A stretch of 64,000 bases of DNA from Bog-756 sp963845485 (GCA_963845485.1 CAWJSI010000016.1:1-64000), one strand, 5' to 3'; shown: positions 1 through 7,248, counted from the first letter of the stretch. Notes: generated by a model not told the origin, from the sequence alone. Translations and numbers: made by a program.

Positions 1-143
1 TGTCAAGCCCCTTCGAGGGGCTCCGGGGTGACGACAGCGGACAAAACAGTGATGAGCCAATCGTCAGCGAGGGCATACTCTTATGGAGTCACGCGTCTTG
101 GTGGAAGAGAGCCCGGATCGTGGGTCGGCGGGTCGCCGGTAAG

Positions 144-1234
144 TCAGCCCCGAAGGACGACAGTTAGCGGGATCTCAGACCCACGGGCCGGGGATTCAGC
201 CGCGAGGAGGTAGCGATAGACGAGGGCGATGTAGCGCTGAAGGATCCGGATGATGTCCCGCTTGGTCCGCCTTCCTTCACTCGACGGTCGAAGTACATAC
301 GTGTCTCGGGGTCGTGTGCGATGCGCACCATGGCGATGCGCCAGAGTGCGCTGTTGGCCTGGCGGTCACCACCCTGGTGCCGGCGTAGGTGACCGGCGTT
401 CTTCCCGGAATCGGCCGGAACGGGGGAAACCCCGCAGAGGTGCGCCCACGCTGCCTCGGAGTGGAGGCGTTCGGGGTTGTCACCGGCGGCCACCAAAAGG
501 GATGCCGCAGTGTCGGGCCCGACTCCGAACCTGGCCATAAGGTCGGGCGCGGTGGCGAGCAACAGCGACTCGATCTGCTCGTTCAGCTCATCGAGCTCGG
601 CCTCGAGGGCCTGGATTCGGTGGGCCAGCGAACTAAGCGATGCCTTGGTGGCCGCTGTCACCGGATCCGACGCTCGGGTGGCTCGCAGCTTGGCTGACTC
701 AGCCACCAGTGCCGTGACCGTCAGGCCCTTCAGGCGGGAATGCAGCTGGTCAGGGGCGGTGATGACGAGATGGCGCATCTGGACGATGGCCTTCACCCGA
801 GCCTGACGGGCTGAGCGCTTGGCCACGACGAGTACTCGGATGGCCTCGACGGGACCGTCTTTGGTCTTGCCTGTTCCGAGTGCTCGGCCACTGATGACCG
901 CCCGGGCCGCTTCGACGGCATCAAGGGGATCGGACTTGCCGTGGTTGCGCCTGGCCTGACGGTTGGGCCGGTTGACCTCGATCACTTCGACGCCCTTGCG
1001 GCGCAGGAATCGAGCCAGTCCCACTCCATAGGAACCGGTGCCCTCGACACCGACCTTGTCCACCTGGCCGAACTCCTCAAGCCAGGCCAGCAGGGCCTTG
1101 AAGCCAGCGGCATCGGCAGCGAAGGACTCCGTGCCGACGAGGCGGCCCAGTGGGTCGAGTGCCGCGGCTACATGGGTGTCGAGGTGGGTGTCGACACCAC
1201 CCGTGATGCCGGGGGGAGCTTCTACGATGGTCAT
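144..1234 (-). pseudogene. IS110-family transposase, frameshifted near the C-terminus
   Basis: This is the RNA-guided DEDD recombinase of an IS110 element. The N-terminal RuvC-like domain shows GGVDTH, VGVEGTGSYG and KSDPLDAVEAA, which carry the acidic residues. The C-terminal Tnp_2 domain shows LCGVSPVPADSGK with the expected serine. I chose the ATG at 1234 because an AGGAAGG ribosome site lies about 9 bases upstream; ATG 1240 is an alternative and reading further to 1333 is unlikely. Around 270-272 one base appears to be missing. The annotated frame then gives a low-complexity Ser-rich tail ending at 164. The neighbouring frame restores RTKRDIIRILQRYIALVYRY, the usual IS110 ending, with a stop at 144. 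It is either a decayed copy or a sequencing error. The family call is secure; activity is doubtful. Confidence 0.88.
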
Positions 1235-1240
1235 GGCCAT

Positions 1241-1410
1241 CCCTTCCTTCCTTACGCGGTTGAGGGGTGGCACGGCCGTCTCGGATCGGAGCGACGGGCG
1301 GTCGGGACTGTTGGCGCAGTCCTGACCAATCACCCACCTCGGAGACGGGGCGTGCCGTTGTCAATGTGCTGACTGGAAGGTCCCGGTCGACGACACCCGA
1401 AGGCGCCTCA
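1241..1410 (-). ncRNA. candidate IS110 bridge RNA in the element's left end
   Basis: The stretch upstream of the transposase start folds strongly when read on the minus strand. From 5' to 3' I see a 6-pair stem at 1402-1407 with 1392-1397 closed by a TTCG tetraloop. There follows a long stem pairing 1351-1356 with 1269-1274 and 1342-1348 with 1276-1282, interrupted only by a small bulge. Inside its large loop sits a perfect 6-pair hairpin (1317-1322 with 1305-1310, 6-base loop). IS110-group elements are known to encode a bridge RNA in exactly this position, with a 5' stem-loop followed by internal loops that pair with donor and target. The fold was found by eye. Target and donor guide loops were not assigned. 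Confidence 0.5.
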
Positions 1411-1460
1411 TGATTCTTCAAGTCAGACCGAATCCTCCGTGCTCCCGAAGCTATTGAGGA

Positions 1461-1482
1461 CCAATAAGCGACCCGTTCCAGG
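1461..1482 (+). repeat. repeat motif copy A, beside the IS110 left end
   Basis: The core ATAAGCGACCCGTTCC matches ATAAGCGACCCGCTCC at 4073-4088. Over 22 bases, 19 match copy C (4070-4091). Function unknown. Confidence 0.55.
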
Positions 1483-1543
1483 CATTTAGGGGCACGTCGC
1501 TCAGCGGAACCAACCAACCCGACAATCTCCTATATTTTGAGCC

Positions 1544-2068
1544 ATGGGTTCAGAGCAGAGATTCCGAATGGGGCGGCTCGACCATGTCCACATCCGTGTG
1601 CCAGATCGTGCGGAAGCTGTGAACTGGTACGCAGAGCATCTCGGGTTTGAGCCGGTCGCCGCTAGTGACTTCTGGGCGACGGGGATCGAGGGTGGTCCGC
1701 TGCACATTTCAGCTGACGGCGGGGAGACGGGGCTGGCGCTATTCGGGGCTAGCGAGGGTCACCCGATGGTGCCACAGCAGACCGGTGTTGCATTCAGCGT
1801 TGACGCCGATTCCTTCATGGCTTTCGCACGCTCACTGCCGAGCGACATCGACAATCCGCTCGGCGAGCGCCTCTCGATCGCTGATCTCGTGGATTTTGAT
1901 ATGTGCTGGGCGTTTGATCTCGTCGATCCGTGGGGAAATCAGTATGAGCTCAACTGCTATGACTACGGCCGGATTCGCTCCGAACTTGTAGAGGCGGATG
2001 CGGTGGAGGTCGTCCGCTACTGGCCAGCGGAGGCGTACAAGAAATACCTCGACTCCACATTGCCGTAG
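1544..2068 (+). CDS. VOC-superfamily (glyoxalase/bleomycin-resistance fold) protein
   Basis: A 174-residue protein of the vicinal-oxygen-chelate fold. The first beta strand LDHVHIRVPD carries a metal-ligand type histidine, followed by the helix EAVNWYAEHLGFEP. The final strand DPWGNQYELNCYDY carries a typical C-terminal glutamate. The family includes lyases, dioxygenases and drug-binding proteins, and the substrate cannot be read from sequence. A tail of about 35 residues follows the domain. No good ribosome site precedes the ATG, but TATATT at 1531-1536 stands 7 bases upstream, so the message may be leaderless. An internal ATG at 1568 is an alternative start. It lies beside the IS110 element, in accessory DNA. 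Confidence 0.78.
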   Translation: MGSEQRFRMGRLDHVHIRVPDRAEAVNWYAEHLGFEPVAASDFWATGIEGGPLHISADGGETGLALFGASEGHPMVPQQTGVAFSVDADSFMAFARSLPSDIDNPLGERLSIADLVDFDMCWAFDLVDPWGNQYELNCYDYGRIRSELVEADAVEVVRYWPAEAYKKYLDSTLP

Positions 2069-2183
2069 TCGGACTTGGCAAAGCGGCCTCCCTTGGTCAG
2101 CAACCGCCCCACCGTTCCGACGATAGGGGGCGCCCCGAAGGGGGTAAGTACTAGCCAAGGTGCAAGCGAAGGAGGTGGCTCTC

Positions 2184-2780
2184 ATGTTTACACGTCCCAC
2201 TCCAGCTCAGCGCAGTCTCATTGCCCAAGCCCAACAGATGTACAGACAGCGAACGCCCTTGTCGTCAGCGGTGAATCTGCTTCAGGATTTGGTCGGCGAC
2301 GACCGATCGGACTTCATGAAGGCTTCGGACGGCGTGAAGTGGCATCGGGACGATCCGGCTGGGTACAAGGCTGTGACACTCGTCCTTCAGGCAGCAGCAC
2401 AACCCGAGAGATTCTGGCCCCATCCTTCAACGCAGGAGGAAGAGCATCTGGCAGCTCTCTCCTACGAGGAGGCGTTCCAGCTATTGGCCGAGATGGAGCC
2501 GAGGCTGATTGCTATGGCGGAAAGCCACGAGGAGCTAGCACGCCTCGTTCCACCCCTCGACGCCCCCGGAGTGAACCCTGAGCAAGAGAAAAGGATGCGG
2601 GATCTCCGACTAAGGCAGTCGATCTTCGAGCGTGTTCGCCCACTAGTCGGACCCGAGACCGGCACCAACACTCCTCTTCTCAAGACGTTCACTGCGGCAT
2701 ACGCCGTTGGCCAGTACGTGTACAGCGTTGCTGGCATCGGAGTCTCCAATCGGTTCGATTGGTGGCCGTCAGAAGGGTGA
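2184..2780 (+). CDS. hypothetical protein, 198 residues
   Basis: I do not recognise this protein. It is predicted to be soluble and mainly helical, with no signal peptide or membrane segment. A helical Glu-rich middle (EEEHLAALSYEEAFQLLAEM) is followed by a charged stretch and an aromatic C-terminus ending in RFDWWPSEG. The ATG at 2184 is chosen because AAGGAGG (2168-2174) lies 9 bases upstream; the open frame also begins at 2160. Its stop codon falls inside a repeated motif that recurs after the downstream P450 gene. It could be co-transcribed with the P450, which begins 53 bases later. Confidence 0.6.
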   Translation: MFTRPTPAQRSLIAQAQQMYRQRTPLSSAVNLLQDLVGDDRSDFMKASDGVKWHRDDPAGYKAVTLVLQAAAQPERFWPHPSTQEEEHLAALSYEEAFQLLAEMEPRLIAMAESHEELARLVPPLDAPGVNPEQEKRMRDLRLRQSIFERVRPLVGPETGTNTPLLKTFTAAYAVGQYVYSVAGIGVSNRFDWWPSEG

Positions 2781-2800
2781 CCCGCTCCGGCGGTCAGAGG
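2778..2800 (+). repeat. repeat motif copy B, upstream of the P450 gene
   Basis: The string GACCCGCTCCGGCGGTCAG here recurs, with one extra C, at 4079-4098 on the other side of the P450 gene. It overlaps the stop codon of the upstream gene. Function unknown. Confidence 0.6.
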
Positions 2801-2833
2801 CACCCCGAGGTCGGTGGTGGCAGACTTCCAGGC

Positions 2834-4063
2834 ATGACCACCGCGATCTCCGGGGCGCAGCTGCTCGACCCGGTCGTGATCGACGAGCCTTACGCATTCT
2901 ACGATCAGCTTCGGGTAAATGAGCCGGTATGGGAAGTCCCCGGCACGGGGATCTTTACGGTGGCCACATTCGAACTGATCGCTGAGGCTGCCGGCAGAGT
3001 GGAGGACTTTTCCTCCAACCTCAACTGCCTCTTGTACCGAGATGCCCACGGTATTCCTTGTCGACTCCCTTTCGGTCACGCAGGTGTCCAGGCACTAGCC
3101 ACAGCAGATCCACCGATGCACGCCCTGCACCGGGACTCCGTGTTTCCTGAACTTGTGGCCAAGCGCATGGCGGCGCTGGAGCCAGACATCGTCGAGATTG
3201 CTCAGGGGCGTGTAGGCCAGGCGCTCAATGAAGGGGCCGTGGATTTCATGGCCGCCATCGGCAACGTCGTGCCCATCACCATGATCAGCCGCCTGATCGG
3301 GTTCCACGACAGTGATCTTGACCAGTTGCTCAGTGCGGCCTTCGACTCAACCGCCATGTTGGGATCTACTCTCTCCTATGACGACTTGGTCGCCCACATC
3401 ACCCGGACGGTTGAAATCGCAGAGTGGGTATCTCGTCAGCTTTCGGCTGCAATGAGCCAGCCATCGAATGACCTTCTCGGGATCGTCGCCCAAGGCGTCA
3501 AGAGTGAATCACTCTCCGAAGACGAGGCCGTTGTCATCCTGCACACATTGCTCAGCGCTGGCGGCGAATCCACAACAAGCCTGCTCGGGAATGCCGTTCG
3601 TATCCTGGCCGAACGGAGAGATCTACAAAATGAACTGCGAGAGAACCCTGACCTGATCCCAAAGTTCGTGGAGGAGGCCCTGCGATTAGAGCCCCCGTTC
3701 CGCTATCACATGCGATTCGTGCCACACGACACGGCACTCGGTGGCGTAGAGATCCCGGGCGGATCCACGGCCCTGCTTCTCTGGGGTTCCGCCAACCGTG
3801 ATCCTGAGGTGTTTGCCCAACCGGAGACCATCGACCTCAATCGGAAAGTTCCACGGAGACATTTGGCCTTTGGCAGGGGGATCCATCACTGCGTCGGAGC
3901 GCCCCTTGCTCGGGTCGAAGCGAGGAACGTTCTCACTGTTCTGCTGGCTCAAACCAGTGACATCACGCTCGATCCTCAGAATCCGCCCAAGTGGGCGAAC
4001 AGCCTCATGGTCCGTCGTCATGAGGTCCTGCCTGTGCGCCTGGTGGCCCGAAGTGCCGGTTAG
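2834..4063 (+). CDS. cytochrome P450
   Basis: A 409-residue soluble bacterial-type P450, a heme monooxygenase that needs an external ferredoxin or similar reductase; none is encoded nearby. The I-helix oxygen-binding motif is AGGEST, the ExxR motif is in EEALRLEPPFRYHMR, and the heme-binding loop is FGRGIHHCVGAPLAR with the cysteine thiolate ligand. The ATG at 2834 gives the usual family length; the open frame extends back to 2759 but that part looks non-coding. The substrate is unknown. The gene is bracketed by copies of a repeated motif and sits among IS remnants, so acquisition by transfer is plausible. Confidence 0.93.
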   Translation: MTTAISGAQLLDPVVIDEPYAFYDQLRVNEPVWEVPGTGIFTVATFELIAEAAGRVEDFSSNLNCLLYRDAHGIPCRLPFGHAGVQALATADPPMHALHRDSVFPELVAKRMAALEPDIVEIAQGRVGQALNEGAVDFMAAIGNVVPITMISRLIGFHDSDLDQLLSAAFDSTAMLGSTLSYDDLVAHITRTVEIAEWVSRQLSAAMSQPSNDLLGIVAQGVKSESLSEDEAVVILHTLLSAGGESTTSLLGNAVRILAERRDLQNELRENPDLIPKFVEEALRLEPPFRYHMRFVPHDTALGGVEIPGGSTALLLWGSANRDPEVFAQPETIDLNRKVPRRHLAFGRGIHHCVGAPLARVEARNVLTVLLAQTSDITLDPQNPPKWANSLMVRRHEVLPVRLVARSAG

Positions 4064-4069
4064 ACACTG

Positions 4070-4100
4070 CCGATAAGCGACCCGCTCCCGGCGGTCAGGG
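4070..4100 (+). repeat. repeat motif copy C, downstream of the P450 gene
   Basis: This copy combines the two parts seen separately at 1461-1482 (ATAAGCGACCCG) and 2778-2800 (GACCCGCTCC..GGCGGTCAG). It starts 7 bases after the P450 stop codon. Together with copy B it brackets the P450 gene exactly. Function unknown. Confidence 0.6.
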
Positions 4101-4217
4101 TCATGCCTCAGCGAAGCGTGATGGAACGTTGCACTTCTGGCACCATGCCTCAAGGCTGAGTAGTTCGTAGTCCCTGAATCGGCCTGAGTTTTCCGGAGAC
4201 TCAGTTGTTTGGTTCTC

Positions 4218-4328
4218 TCATGCCGCATCGGGCTGAGACTTGTGACGGTACTCGGCTTCGAACTCGGCCGGCGTCTTGTCGTCGAGTTCGGAGTGCAGCC
4301 GTTCCTCGTTGAACCACGACACCCAGGC
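4218..4328 (-). pseudogene. IS3-type transposase (OrfB) C-terminal remnant
   Basis: Read on the minus strand this stretch encodes AWVSWFNEERLHSELDDKTP followed by AEFEAEYRHKSQPDAA and a stop at 4218-4220. That is the characteristic end of IS3/IS481-type integrase-domain transposases. Upstream of position 4328 the similarity stops, so only about 36 codons remain. The rest of the element is gone. It marks past IS activity between the P450 gene and the HEPN/nucleotidyltransferase pair. Confidence 0.8.
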
Positions 4329-4488
4329 ACAGGTGGGCGGGTACCTCTTTATTGTGGGGCGCTTCTCTGCCATGACTCCATCCTCGCTTCCAAGGTATGG
4401 AGTCTCCGGGGATCCCAGGCCGGTTCACCTCGCCCATCCAGCTGGCCCTTGTGACTTCCCTGCGCTTGGGTCAACGGTCCAAGAAATG

Positions 4489-4557
4489 CTAGCCAAGCAG
4501 CTTCTTTGCGATCACGATCCGTTGGATCTGGTTGGTTCCCTCATAGATCTGGGTGCT
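4489..4557 (-). pseudogene. 3'-end remnant of an acyl-CoA dehydrogenase gene
   Basis: The minus strand reads TQIYEGTNQIQRIVIAKKLL, then Gly and a stop at 4489-4491. This is the same as the C-terminus of the intact acyl-CoA dehydrogenase ending at 5854, including the catalytic glutamate in YEGTN. About 64 aligned bases differ at 6-7 places. The differences inside the reading frame are all synonymous. Upstream of TQIYE the match ends. The copy therefore descends from a gene that had been under protein-level selection rather than from a very recent duplication. Confidence 0.85.
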
Positions 4558-4660
4558 GGTCCCCAGAGGTCCGACAGGTCGTCTCCAGTGCGCTGAACTG
4601 CGGTCATTCCGGAACGAGTCGTGCTGGATTCACCGAGTATCCCCGAGTTGTAGGGATTTT

Positions 4661-4674
4661 GTAGGGATGTGATG
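4661..4674 (+). repeat. left 14-base direct repeat beside the HEPN gene
   Basis: GTAGGGATGTGATG here matches GTAGGGATGGGATG at 5794-5807 in 13 of 14 positions and in the same orientation. The two copies bracket the nucleotidyltransferase/HEPN pair and its promoter region. Confidence 0.5.
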
Positions 4675-4701
4675 GATCCTCGAAGCGAGCAACCACAGGC
4701 A

Positions 4702-5118
4702 TCAGCGCTCGACCTGCTTCACCACCAACTCGGCGATGCGCACCATTCGTACTGCGGCGGTTACCGCAGCCTTTGCTTCGGTTGCCGAAATCGGTTCGGG
4801 GTCGTACTCAGCCCGGTTCTTCAGTGGCAGGAGTCGGCGGAGGTGCGGGGCTGCCTTCCGGCCCTCGTCGCCACCGACCTTCTCCAAATGAGCCGGGGAC
4901 TGCGAGTGTTCTCCCTTCCAGACCACCGCGGCCCGGGCTGCCGTGATGGCGTCTGCGGCACCGATGCCCGCATGCACGGCGTTACCCGCCGCAGCCACGC
5001 GGTTCCCGAGCTCGAGCGAGTCCTCGGCGGCCCGAAGAAACTCCCGTGCTTTGTCCACATATACCCGAGCATCAGCACCCGAGACAGATCGCGTCTGCGT
5101 CCGTCGTACCGCCGTCAC
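4702..5118 (-). CDS. HEPN-domain protein, probable toxin-like partner
   Basis: A 138-residue all-helical protein resembling the HEPN proteins encoded beside minimal nucleotidyltransferases in actinobacteria (SAV_6107-like). Characteristic segments are VDKAREFLRAAEDSLELG, NAVHAGIGAADAITAAR and LLPLKNRAEYDPE. HEPN members are often RNases that act through an R-x4-6-H motif. I do not see that motif clearly here, so catalysis is uncertain. The start is GTG 5118, which overlaps the stop of the upstream gene by four bases (GTGA); the open frame runs back to 5307 inside that gene. It is translationally coupled to the nucleotidyltransferase, which in related systems modifies and neutralises the HEPN protein. 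Confidence 0.72.
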   Translation of the reverse strand: MTAVRRTQTRSVSGADARVYVDKAREFLRAAEDSLELGNRVAAAGNAVHAGIGAADAITAARAAVVWKGEHSQSPAHLEKVGGDEGRKAAPHLRRLLPLKNRAEYDPEPISATEAKAAVTAAVRMVRIAELVVKQVER

Positions 5119-5732
5119 TGCACCACCTTCAACTCCGACGGAAAGGCGCCGATCAGCACTACCCCCTCCTCGACAATGGTCCGCCACGGGGCTTGCTCGC
5201 GACGGACCAGCCTCGGTAGCTCTTCCACTGTGGCTTCGAGGAGATTGACCGGATTGCCGGCGATCCGAGCCGCCCGGTCTGACCACTGGCCGAGCGCCGC
5301 CGTCCAATGGCCACCGTCGGACTGAGCATCAGTGGGCGGTACGGCCAGGACATCGACATCGCTGTTCTCGTGCGCTTCACCTCGAGCGAACGAGCCGAAT
5401 ACTGCGAGACAGGTCGGAGCCGGTCGGATTTTCCTCGCCTCCCGCTCAAAGCGAGCCAAGACACCCTGACGCAGGTCCACCAGCGAGAGCACGGACCGTG
5501 CTGCCTCATTCTCCCGGACAAGACGAACCAATGCGGCAGCCCCCACATTCCGTCGCTCGACGAGCCCCAGGCGCACCAGGCGGTTGAGAACGACGGTGGC
5601 CTGGTTGGCACTCACTCCCGCCAGCTCGGCGACCGACCGCATGGTTAGTTCCGCTTGGGTCCGGGCCAGGACGGTCAGGACGCGACCCTGCACGCCTGGA
5701 ATCAACGCTTCCACCGGGTTCCCGTAGTCCAT
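5115..5732 (-). CDS. winged-helix nucleotidyltransferase (MNT), probable antitoxin-like partner
   Basis: A 205-residue protein. The N-terminal half is a winged helix-turn-helix (MRSVAELAGVSANQATVVLN, then LVRLGLVERRN). The C-terminal half is a minimal nucleotidyltransferase with GSFARGEAHENSDVDVL, giving the GS motif and the two-aspartate D-x-D. Related MntA proteins AMPylate their HEPN partner. A DNA-binding domain fused to the transferase suggests autoregulation. The gene starts at ATG 5732, with a good -10 GATAAT (5739-5744) six bases upstream. This implies a leaderless message. It is the first gene of a two-gene operon. Confidence 0.78.
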   Translation of the reverse strand: MDYGNPVEALIPGVQGRVLTVLARTQAELTMRSVAELAGVSANQATVVLNRLVRLGLVERRNVGAAALVRLVRENEAARSVLSLVDLRQGVLARFEREARKIRPAPTCLAVFGSFARGEAHENSDVDVLAVPPTDAQSDGGHWTAALGQWSDRAARIAGNPVNLLEATVEELPRLVRREQAPWRTIVEEGVVLIGAFPSELKVVQ

Positions 5733-5738
5733 CGATTT

Positions 5739-5778
5739 ATTATCGCACTTTCCCGCACATATATGCGTTTTATTGCGA
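5739..5778 (-). promoter_or_regulatory. AT-rich promoter/operator of the MNT-HEPN pair
   Basis: The minus strand carries GATAAT (5739-5744) six bases before the ATG. Just upstream are two nested inverted repeats: CGCA-N6-TGCG at 5754-5767, and TCGCA/TGCGA arms at 5743-5747 and 5774-5778. The region is strikingly AT-rich for this genome. A self-encoded winged-helix protein is the obvious candidate ligand, by inference. Confidence 0.5.
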
Positions 5779-5793
5779 TCTTGAAGAGAAAAA

Positions 5794-5807
5794 GTAGGGA
5801 TGGGATG
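5794..5807 (+). repeat. right 14-base direct repeat beside the nucleotidyltransferase promoter
   Basis: Partner of the copy at 4661-4674, with one mismatch. It lies between the AT-rich promoter region of the nucleotidyltransferase gene and the 3' end of the acyl-CoA dehydrogenase gene. Confidence 0.5.
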
Positions 5808-5853
5808 CAGAAAAATAGAGAGCAGGTGGCTCCCGCCGGTGGAGCCGGAAACC

Positions 5854-7008
5854 CTATCCGAGCAGCTTCTTTGCGATCACGATGCGCTGGATCTGGTTGG
5901 TGCCCTCGTAGATCTGGGTGATCTTGGCATCTCGCATGAACCGCTCGACCGGGAAATCCTTAGTGAAGCCGTAGCCGCCCAAAAGCTGGACGGCGTCAGT
6001 GGTCACCGCCATGGCTGTGTCGGATGCGAAGCATTTGGCCATGGCTCCGATCATGGTGAGTTCTCCTTCGGGATCATCGCTATCGATGAGTGAGCAGGCC
6101 CGATAGATCAGCGTGCGGGCCGCTTCGTTTCGCAGCGCCATCTCGGCCAGGATGAACCGGAGCCCTTGTTGGTCGGCGATGGCTTTGCCGAAGGCCTGGC
6201 GCTCCTTCATATAGCCGGCGGCGTAGTCGATGGCACCCTGGGCGATCCCCACGGCCTGGGCTCCGATGGTGGGACGACTCCGGTCGAGGGTGTGCATTGC
6301 GATGGTGAATCCCATCCCCTCCTCGCCGATCAGGTTGCCTACCGGTACCCGCACCTCATCGAGGGTGATCGCCGCGGTCGGGCTGCCCCGCAATCCCATT
6401 TTGTCCTCGTGGGGAGCCACCTCGACGCCCCAGTCGGCCTCGACCAGAAAACAGCTGATCCCCTTGCCACGCCCGGCATCCGGATCAGTGACGGCAAAGA
6501 CGGTATAGGTGTCCGAAATCCCGGCATTAGTGATCCAGTACTTGGTGCCGGTCAGCACATAGTGGTCGCCATCTCGTACCGCCCGGGTTCGCATGGCGGC
6601 TACGTCGCTGCCGGCGTCGGCCTCGGACAGGCAGTAGCTGGCCTGCTTGGCACCCGAGGCCACGTCGGGCAGGTAGGTCCGCTTCAGCTCCTCGCTCCCC
6701 CAATTCATGATCGGGAGCATTCCCAGCTTGGAGATCAGCATGGTGAGAGCGGTGGAGGCACAGGCCCGGGCCAGCTCCTCGGCCATAATGGCCTGGGTGA
6801 CCATGTCGGCCCCAGCCCCGCCGTACTCGACGGGAATGCCCAGGGACGGGAGCTCGAGGTCCACGCAGGCGTCGAAAGACTTCTTGGGGAATGCCGCGTC
6901 CCGGTCCGCTTCTGCCGCGTTGGGAGCCACGCGATCTTCCGCGAACTTGCGCAGCGTGTCCCGGAATTCCCGATGGGTGTCGTTCAGGGCAAAAGTCGGT
7001 TGGTTCAT
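5854..7008 (-). CDS. acyl-CoA dehydrogenase
   Basis: A 384-residue FAD enzyme that oxidises an acyl-CoA to the enoyl-CoA and passes electrons to ETF; etfBA lie at 48-50 kb in this window. The signature segments ASYCLSEADAGSDVAAM and YWITNAG and the C-terminal LLGGYGFTKDFPVERFMRDA and IYEGTNQIQR are present. The glutamate of YEGTN is the usual catalytic base for short-chain members. Length and termini are normal. The substrate chain length cannot be fixed. A decayed copy of its 3' end lies at 4489-4557 in the same orientation, with the HEPN/MNT pair in between. Confidence 0.93.
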   Translation of the reverse strand: MNQPTFALNDTHREFRDTLRKFAEDRVAPNAAEADRDAAFPKKSFDACVDLELPSLGIPVEYGGAGADMVTQAIMAEELARACASTALTMLISKLGMLPIMNWGSEELKRTYLPDVASGAKQASYCLSEADAGSDVAAMRTRAVRDGDHYVLTGTKYWITNAGISDTYTVFAVTDPDAGRGKGISCFLVEADWGVEVAPHEDKMGLRGSPTAAITLDEVRVPVGNLIGEEGMGFTIAMHTLDRSRPTIGAQAVGIAQGAIDYAAGYMKERQAFGKAIADQQGLRFILAEMALRNEAARTLIYRACSLIDSDDPEGELTMIGAMAKCFASDTAMAVTTDAVQLLGGYGFTKDFPVERFMRDAKITQIYEGTNQIQRIVIAKKLLG

Positions 7009-7178
7009 CGGGCCAAATTACTCATGCCACCCATGCCGCCTGTCACCCGACTCCGATCTCGCTCGCCTGAGGCTCGAAATCGGCCCGATTCCGCTTCTCT
7101 CGAGGAAGGAAGTGCCACCCTCCACCGGCCTGAACTGGAAGTTTCAAGTCGTCGCCTAATCGGGTCGACAGAGATTTA

Positions 7179-7208
7179 TCGACAATTCGTCCCTCCTGGG
7201 ACTATTAT
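7179..7208 (+). promoter_or_regulatory. candidate promoter for the gene at 7249
   Basis: TCGACA (7179-7184) and TATTAT (7203-7208) are separated by 18 bases, with a start region ahead of the GGAGG ribosome site that precedes ATG 7249. The surrounding DNA (7170-7230) is AT-rich, in a divergent gap with the acyl-CoA dehydrogenase gene. Confidence 0.55.
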
Positions 7209-7248
7209 TCGGTTATTGATTCTCACATAGAGTGGTGGAGGAAACGGC

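Larger units (their letters stand above)
1..1500 (-). mobile_element. IS110-family insertion element, partial at the left window edge
   Basis: The element comprises the transposase, about 140 bases beyond its stop, and a structured non-coding stretch upstream of its start. IS110 elements lack terminal inverted repeats, so exact ends cannot be read here. The right end appears to lie at or beyond base 1: read on the minus strand the window begins its exit with GGGGCTTGACA (bases 1-11). Such a TTGACA suits the -35 half-site that IS110 right ends are known to supply to the circle-junction promoter. The upstream (left-end) boundary somewhere in 1410-1500 is a guess. Confidence 0.6.
4329..4700. other. 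gene-free stretch with remnants and a short tandem repeat
   Basis: Apart from the acyl-CoA dehydrogenase remnant I see no coding potential. TTGTAGGGAT occurs twice, at 4648-4657 and 4659-4668, an 11-base period. The second unit belongs to a 14-base direct repeat that recurs at 5794-5807. Confidence 0.5.

Noticed and set aside
4201..4437. A 78-codon minus-strand frame
   Set aside because: It is the wrong frame of the IS3-type transposase remnant, whose true frame ends at 4218.
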